8,237 bases of DNA from positions 1 through 8,237 of the forward strand of contig CAIVCU010000359.1 in the NCBI GenBank assembly GCA_903904495.1. Direction: 5' to 3'. Origin of the DNA: an uncultured Chlorobiaceae bacterium (GTDB lineage: Bacteria; Bacteroidota; Chlorobiia; Chlorobiales; Chlorobiaceae). Position 1 is the stretch's first letter, and the number at the start of each line of letters is the position of its first letter. Positions 4,603 to 8,237 of the stretch are shown in pieces. Under the pieces are notes generated by a model. That model searched no databases and was not told where the DNA came from. It was given only the letters and a program-made list of their open reading frames with translations. Position numbers and translations under genes: made by a program.

Positions 4603-5943
4603 TTAGCGGTAACGTTCGTTCCATAAATGAGCGAGACGTTCGCGGATATATTTTTCGCGACCTTCATCTCCGGGACGGTAATATGCCTTTGGATCCAGGC
4701 CTTCAGGGAAATATCGCTGCGGTACAAAATGCCCGGGATAACTGTGCGGGTATTGATATCCTTCACCGTATCCTTCAGTTTTCATGAGCTTTGTCGGGGC
4801 GTTACGCAAATGAAGCGGAACCATGAGCTGCTGCATTGCTTTTGCCTCACTCATGGCTTCATTGATGCACTGATAGCTTGCATTGGATTTCGGGGCAGAA
4901 GCAAGATAGGTGACGCCTTGCGCCAGATTGATTCTTGCCTCCGGCAGTCCGATCAGTTCTACGGCATGGAAGACAGATACGGCAAGAGTTATGGCATAAG
5001 GGTCGGCATTGCCAATATCTTCGCTTGCAAAAATAACCATGCGCCGCGCTATGAACTTGGGGTCTTCGCCTCCCTGAAGCATCCGGGCAAGCCAGAAGAG
5101 TGCCGCATCGGGATCTGAGCCCCGCATGGATTTGATAAAGGCAGAAATGATGTCGTAGTGGTTTTCGCCCCCTTTATCGTAGAGGGGAGCACTGTGCTGG
5201 AGCGCACGGGAAAGCACCTCCCGATTCAAGACCATGGTGGCCTCGCCTTGCGGCATGAGAGAGAGGGCCGCTTCGACAGCATTGAGCGCTTTTCGGGCAT
5301 CACCTCCGGAAAACTGGAGAAGAAAATCAAGGTCTGCTATCTCGATTGAAAGGGAGCGGAAAAGTGCGTCTTCTTTAAGTGCACGCCGGATCACTGCTTC
5401 GATCTCCTTCGGGCCGAGCGGTTTGAGGATATAGACCTGCATCCGGCTTAAGAGTGCGGCGTTAACCTCAAAGGAGGGATTTTCAGTTGTTGCACCTATG
5501 AGCACAATAAGCCCCTGTTCTATAGCGTGCAGAAGAGTGTCCTGCTGGGTTTTGTTAAACCGGTGAATTTCATCGATAAAGAGCAGGGTTCTGTGGCCGG
5601 AACGTCTTGATTTTTCAGCATTTTCCAGCGCCTTGCGGACATCTTTGACCCCGGAATCTATCGCGGAAAGCTGTTCGAATCGATAGCTCAGTGATGAGGC
5701 GCAAATTTCGGCAAGGGTTGTTTTACCGGATCCTGGAGGGCCCCAGAAAATCATTGAGGGCATTTGACCGCCAGCCAGAAACTTGCGAAGCGGACCGTTT
5801 GGGCCGACAAGTTGCTCCTGCCCTGCCATATCGTCGAGCGTACGGGGACGAACCCGTTCAGCAAGCGGCTGAAAATAGTTCAGTTCTTCCGGAGAGGAGG
5901 AAAAACCGAACAGATCGGACTGTGTGTCAGCGGTGTCAGGCAT
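4603..5943 (-). CDS. rarA: Replication-associated recombination protein A (RarA/MgsA AAA+ ATPase)
   Basis: A 446-residue cytoplasmic AAA+ ATPase of the RarA/MgsA/WRNIP1 family, which acts at stalled replication forks and gaps and is related to clamp-loader subunits. In order: the N-terminal PLAERVRPRTLDDMAGQEQLVG (26-47), Walker A GPPGSGKT (68-75), Walker B TLLFIDEIHRF (119-129), sensor 1 GATTENPSFE (150-159), an arginine-finger-like SR (166-167) and sensor 2 region GGDARKALNAVE. The C-terminal half contains the family's tetramerisation domain, with YDIISAFIKSMRGSDPDAAL, RRMVIFASEDIGNADP, and the final LPLHLRN-like VPLHLRNAPTKLMK and YPHSYPGHFVPQRYFP segments. Length and motifs are complete. 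The ATG directly follows the ribE stop codon with no gap. An AGGAGA (5960-5955), 11 nt upstream inside ribE, could serve as ribosome binding site. Confidence 0.96.
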   Translation of the reverse strand: MPDTADTQSDLFGFSSSPEELNYFQPLAERVRPRTLDDMAGQEQLVGPNGPLRKFLAGGQMPSMIFWGPPGSGKTTLAEICASSLSYRFEQLSAIDSGVKDVRKALENAEKSRRSGHRTLLFIDEIHRFNKTQQDTLLHAIEQGLIVLIGATTENPSFEVNAALLSRMQVYILKPLGPKEIEAVIRRALKEDALFRSLSIEIADLDFLLQFSGGDARKALNAVEAALSLMPQGEATMVLNREVLSRALQHSAPLYDKGGENHYDIISAFIKSMRGSDPDAALFWLARMLQGGEDPKFIARRMVIFASEDIGNADPYAITLAVSVFHAVELIGLPEARINLAQGVTYLASAPKSNASYQCINEAMSEAKAMQQLMVPLHLRNAPTKLMKTEGYGEGYQYPHSYPGHFVPQRYFPEGLDPKAYYRPGDEGREKYIRERLAHLWNERYR

Positions 5944-6600
5944 TTAAAATCCGTTCTCCTGCAACCATGCTTCATCAATCCGTGATTCAGAAACAGTTGA
6001 AGATGAACGGGCTCCAAGCTGTCGGGCAACATATTTTCCCAGAATATCAAACTCGAGATTTACCCTGCTTCCCGCTTGAAGGGAGTGAAGGGTTGTGTGC
6101 GCAAAGGTATAGGGTATAATTGCTACGGCAAAGAGCAGGGCATCAAGCTTTGCAACGGTGAGGCTTATTCCGTCAATAGTTATTGAACCGGCAGAGACAA
6201 TGAACGGAGTGAACGCATCCGGATAGGCAATCCAGAGTTCACGGCTCGAACCCAGCTCCCTGATTTCATGCACAACTGCAGCACAATCAACATGACCGAG
6301 CACAAAATGTCCTCCGAGCCGGTCCATTGGACGAACAGCCCGTTCAAGATTGACCTGGGAGCCGTTACGAAGCGTGCCCAGTGTTGTTTTGGAAAGCGTC
6401 TCTTCAACAGTGTCAACCTCAAACCATCCTTCGCCGACGGCTACAACCGTCTGACAGGCTCCATTGAGACTGACGCTTTCGTCAATTGAGAGGGCGCTGA
6501 ACTCACCGGAATTACTGTAGTGGACTCTGAGCCACAAGCCGCCATTTCGTTTAGTCACTCCAGTGACCTTGCCGACATCCTTGATGATTCCGGTAAACAT
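5944..6600 (-). CDS. ribE: Riboflavin synthase, alpha subunit type
   Basis: A 218-residue enzyme that dismutates two molecules of 6,7-dimethyl-8-ribityllumazine into riboflavin and the pyrimidinedione precursor, the last step of riboflavin synthesis, as a cytoplasmic trimer. It has the two lumazine-binding barrels of the family. The N-terminal barrel starts MFTGIIKDVGKV and contains SLNGACQTVV, TLSKTTLGTL and VNLERAVRPMDRLGGHFVLGHVD. The C-terminal barrel contains SITIDGISLTV, a variant IPYTFAHTTL (often IPHTLxxTT) and VNLEFDILGKYVARQL. I place the start at ATG 6600, because MFTGII is the conserved N terminus. A GTG at 6615 would add five residues. Some genomes name this gene ribC. It follows the amylase-family gene by 78 nt and abuts rarA. 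Confidence 0.96.
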   Translation of the reverse strand: MFTGIIKDVGKVTGVTKRNGGLWLRVHYSNSGEFSALSIDESVSLNGACQTVVAVGEGWFEVDTVEETLSKTTLGTLRNGSQVNLERAVRPMDRLGGHFVLGHVDCAAVVHEIRELGSSRELWIAYPDAFTPFIVSAGSITIDGISLTVAKLDALLFAVAIIPYTFAHTTLHSLQAGSRVNLEFDILGKYVARQLGARSSSTVSESRIDEAWLQENGF

Positions 6601-6637
6601 TTCATTGTTTTTCACTTAACAGAGCAGCGGCGTCTTG

Positions 6638-6662
6638 AAAAAAAATCAAAACCCGGATTTTG
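6638..6662 (-). terminator. Weak candidate terminator after the amylase-family gene
   Basis: On the minus strand CAAAA (6662-6658) pairs with TTTTG (6651-6647) over a six-base loop, followed by A and eight Ts (6645-6638). The T run fits an intrinsic terminator, but the stem is only 5 bp and mostly A-T. Termination may be partial or absent, and read-through to ribE remains possible. Confidence 0.3.
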
Positions 6663-6678
6663 TTTCAATATATCACCC

Positions 6679-8237
6679 TTACCGGTAGACAACAAACCCT
6701 GCGGCAGGTACCGTGATACGCACAGCTGAACCCTGAAGAGGCAGAACTGGAACACTCGTGCCGACCTGAAGCGAATCAGTTGAGAAAATACAGCTCATGG
6801 CGCTGCCCGCTGCAGAGTGAATAGCGCTGTCCACGACGATCCAGAGAGTAAGTTCACGTTCGGTATCGGTATTAATGGCGCAGAGACATTCCGACCCGGC
6901 AAAGATCCGTGACCATGCAATCACCCAGTGCAGTTCGCCATTGACGGGTTGGGGATAGTAAAAATCTTCTCCGCTTTCCGAAACCTGCCGTAAATACTGG
7001 CGACCTCTACGCAGGGCAATGTTTTCGCGACGGATTCGGGTAACATCCTGCACAAAGCGGTAGATCTCGCTATCCTCATTGAAAAAGTGCTTTCCGTTAC
7101 TCTGAAAGGAGCCGAAGCTGCCTCCGAACATGCACTCACGAAGAAAAACATCACTATAGGAATCATCATCAAGACGCGGATCTGCACCGTTGAATCCCTG
7201 TTCAGTTCCATAGTAGATGCATGGAACTCCTGCAGAGGTGAGGTTGAGACCAAGGGCTGCCGGAAGCAGGCGGATACTGCGGGCATCGTCACCACAGAAA
7301 CGGAATTTGTGTTGTACACCGACCTGGTCGTGATCATCCAGCATGGTGACAATATGCTTTGCATACCATTGATGGTTTCGCCTGCTGTCGAGAATACTGT
7401 TGCGGAAGAGATCGAAATAGCCTTCCTGCTCTTCGGTATCGGGATTTCCAGGACTTCTCCACCCTTTTACAAGAAACTCGAGCTTATCGGGAATGTCATC
7501 AATACCAAGTGCGGCATCGAGACCTGTTGCATCAAGAATGGTTGCTGCATTTGCCCGCCCTCCGGTTATTTCACCGATGATCGTAAAATTCTCCTTTCCG
7601 ATTGATTCGGCAAATTCATGAATAGCAGTGGCAAAATACCTGACAGCGCCGGGCTCCATGTGTTTAACAGTATCAAGCCGGAAACCATCGATATCGGCAA
7701 AAGCAATCCAGAAGCGATAGACATCCGTCAGATATCGAAGAGCCGGTGAAACACTGAATTTCCGGACACGCAGCTCCATATCCTGAAGAGCAAGTGGATC
7801 GTTGAGTGCATCACCAAGATGTATATCTTTGAGCGAACAAAAATCGCCTTCCAGAAACTCGGGAAAGGAGTCCCACTGCCTGATTTCACCCCGACGGGTC
7901 CAGGTATCTGGCGACTGCAGCTCCTCTGGCCAGACAGCACCGTCAGGCCAGATATCATCTGCAAGAGTGTCCGGCACTTCGCCGAAAGGAATACTCCCTG
8001 CTTCGCCGCTGAAATAACGGTAGCCGTTTACAGGCCACTGCTCGCCCTCGTAGTAGAAAAAGCGCTGATTGCCCTGATAAGCATAGACATCTCCGGCATG
8101 ATTGATGATGATATCGAGGATCACTCTGATGCCAAGGTCGTGCGCTGCTTTGACAAAATCTTTCAGCTCCTCTCTGGTGCCGAAATGAGAATCGACATTA
8201 AGAAAATTCTGGATTCCGTAACCGTGATAGTCATTGC
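6679..8237 (-). CDS. GH13 alpha-amylase-family glycoside hydrolase (5' end outside window)
   Basis: About 518 codons are visible and the frame stays open to the right edge, so the N terminus is missing. GH13 enzymes hydrolyse or transfer alpha-glucosidic bonds in starch- or glycogen-like glucans. All four conserved TIM-barrel regions are seen in order: region I VILDIIINHAGDV, region II GFRLDTVKH with the nucleophile Asp encoded at 7674-7672, region III IIGEITGG with the acid/base Glu at 7572-7570, and region IV MLDDHDQV with the third Asp at 7329-7327. The catalytic triad is therefore intact. PCIYYGTEQGFNG follows, as usual near the barrel end, and a beta-sandwich C-terminal domain ends in GFVVYR. 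Upstream of region I the sequence NDYHGYGIQNFLNVDSHFGT matches the usual substrate-site lead-in. Whether it is secreted or intracellular, and its precise specificity, cannot be judged without the N terminus. Confidence 0.93.
   Translation of the reverse strand, partial: NDYHGYGIQNFLNVDSHFGTREELKDFVKAAHDLGIRVILDIIINHAGDVYAYQGNQRFFYYEGEQWPVNGYRYFSGEAGSIPFGEVPDTLADDIWPDGAVWPEELQSPDTWTRRGEIRQWDSFPEFLEGDFCSLKDIHLGDALNDPLALQDMELRVRKFSVSPALRYLTDVYRFWIAFADIDGFRLDTVKHMEPGAVRYFATAIHEFAESIGKENFTIIGEITGGRANAATILDATGLDAALGIDDIPDKLEFLVKGWRSPGNPDTEEQEGYFDLFRNSILDSRRNHQWYAKHIVTMLDDHDQVGVQHKFRFCGDDARSIRLLPAALGLNLTSAGVPCIYYGTEQGFNGADPRLDDDSYSDVFLRECMFGGSFGSFQSNGKHFFNEDSEIYRFVQDVTRIRRENIALRRGRQYLRQVSESGEDFYYPQPVNGELHWVIAWSRIFAGSECLCAINTDTERELTLWIVVDSAIHSAAGSAMSCIFSTDSLQVGTSVPVLPLQGSAVRITVPAAGFVVYR

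Noticed and set aside
6601..6678. FMN riboswitch upstream of ribE
   Set aside because: The 78-nt gap lacks the conserved FMN-aptamer sequence blocks and is too short to hold one plus an expression platform.
7087..7605. 172-codon plus-strand frame opposite the amylase-family gene
   Set aside because: It lies antisense to conserved GH13 regions III and IV and has no recognisable domain.

Overview
This 8.2-kb window looks like a chromosomal segment of roughly 50% GC from a Gram-negative bacterium. It encodes a TolC-type outer-membrane protein with a signal peptide. My best guess for the lineage is the green sulfur bacteria (Chlorobi). That rests on remembered resemblance of the HIT protein, the methyltransferase and the heptamer repeats, not on a search. 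No mobile element, phage gene or CRISPR array is visible. Apart from the repeats this is an ordinary housekeeping region.

Layout. Positions 1-963 hold two minus-strand genes: a PAP2-like membrane protein and, overlapping its end, the start of a ferrochelatase-like protein that leaves the window at position 1. An AT-rich divergent region of about 110 bp separates them from a plus-strand unit. That unit has two tandem tRNA-Leu genes (anticodons UAG and CAA), a HIT-family hydrolase 29 nt after the second tRNA, and a SAM methyltransferase 16 nt after that. From 2819 to 3131 there is a 313-bp convergent intergenic region packed with short repeats. From 3132 to the right edge everything is on the minus strand. 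In order of transcription these are a GH13 alpha-amylase-family enzyme (5' end outside the window), riboflavin synthase (ribE), the AAA+ ATPase RarA/MgsA, and a TolC-family efflux protein.

How the genes work together. The ribE stop codon directly abuts the rarA start, so these two are probably translated in a coupled way. The other minus-strand genes have unrelated functions and may simply be read in series. TolC has no membrane-fusion or inner-membrane partner in view.

The most notable signal is a family of degenerate 7-nt repeats (consensus TCGGCAG, or its shift GTCGGCA). They occupy the 3' ends of both convergent genes in mirror orientation. One tract of ten heptamers lies inside the methyltransferase reading frame and adds about 24 residues without breaking it. 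The other tract of eleven heptamers encodes the last residues and the stop codon of the TolC protein. Single and double heptamers, two copies of a ~27-nt element and a 9-nt periodic stretch fill the space between.
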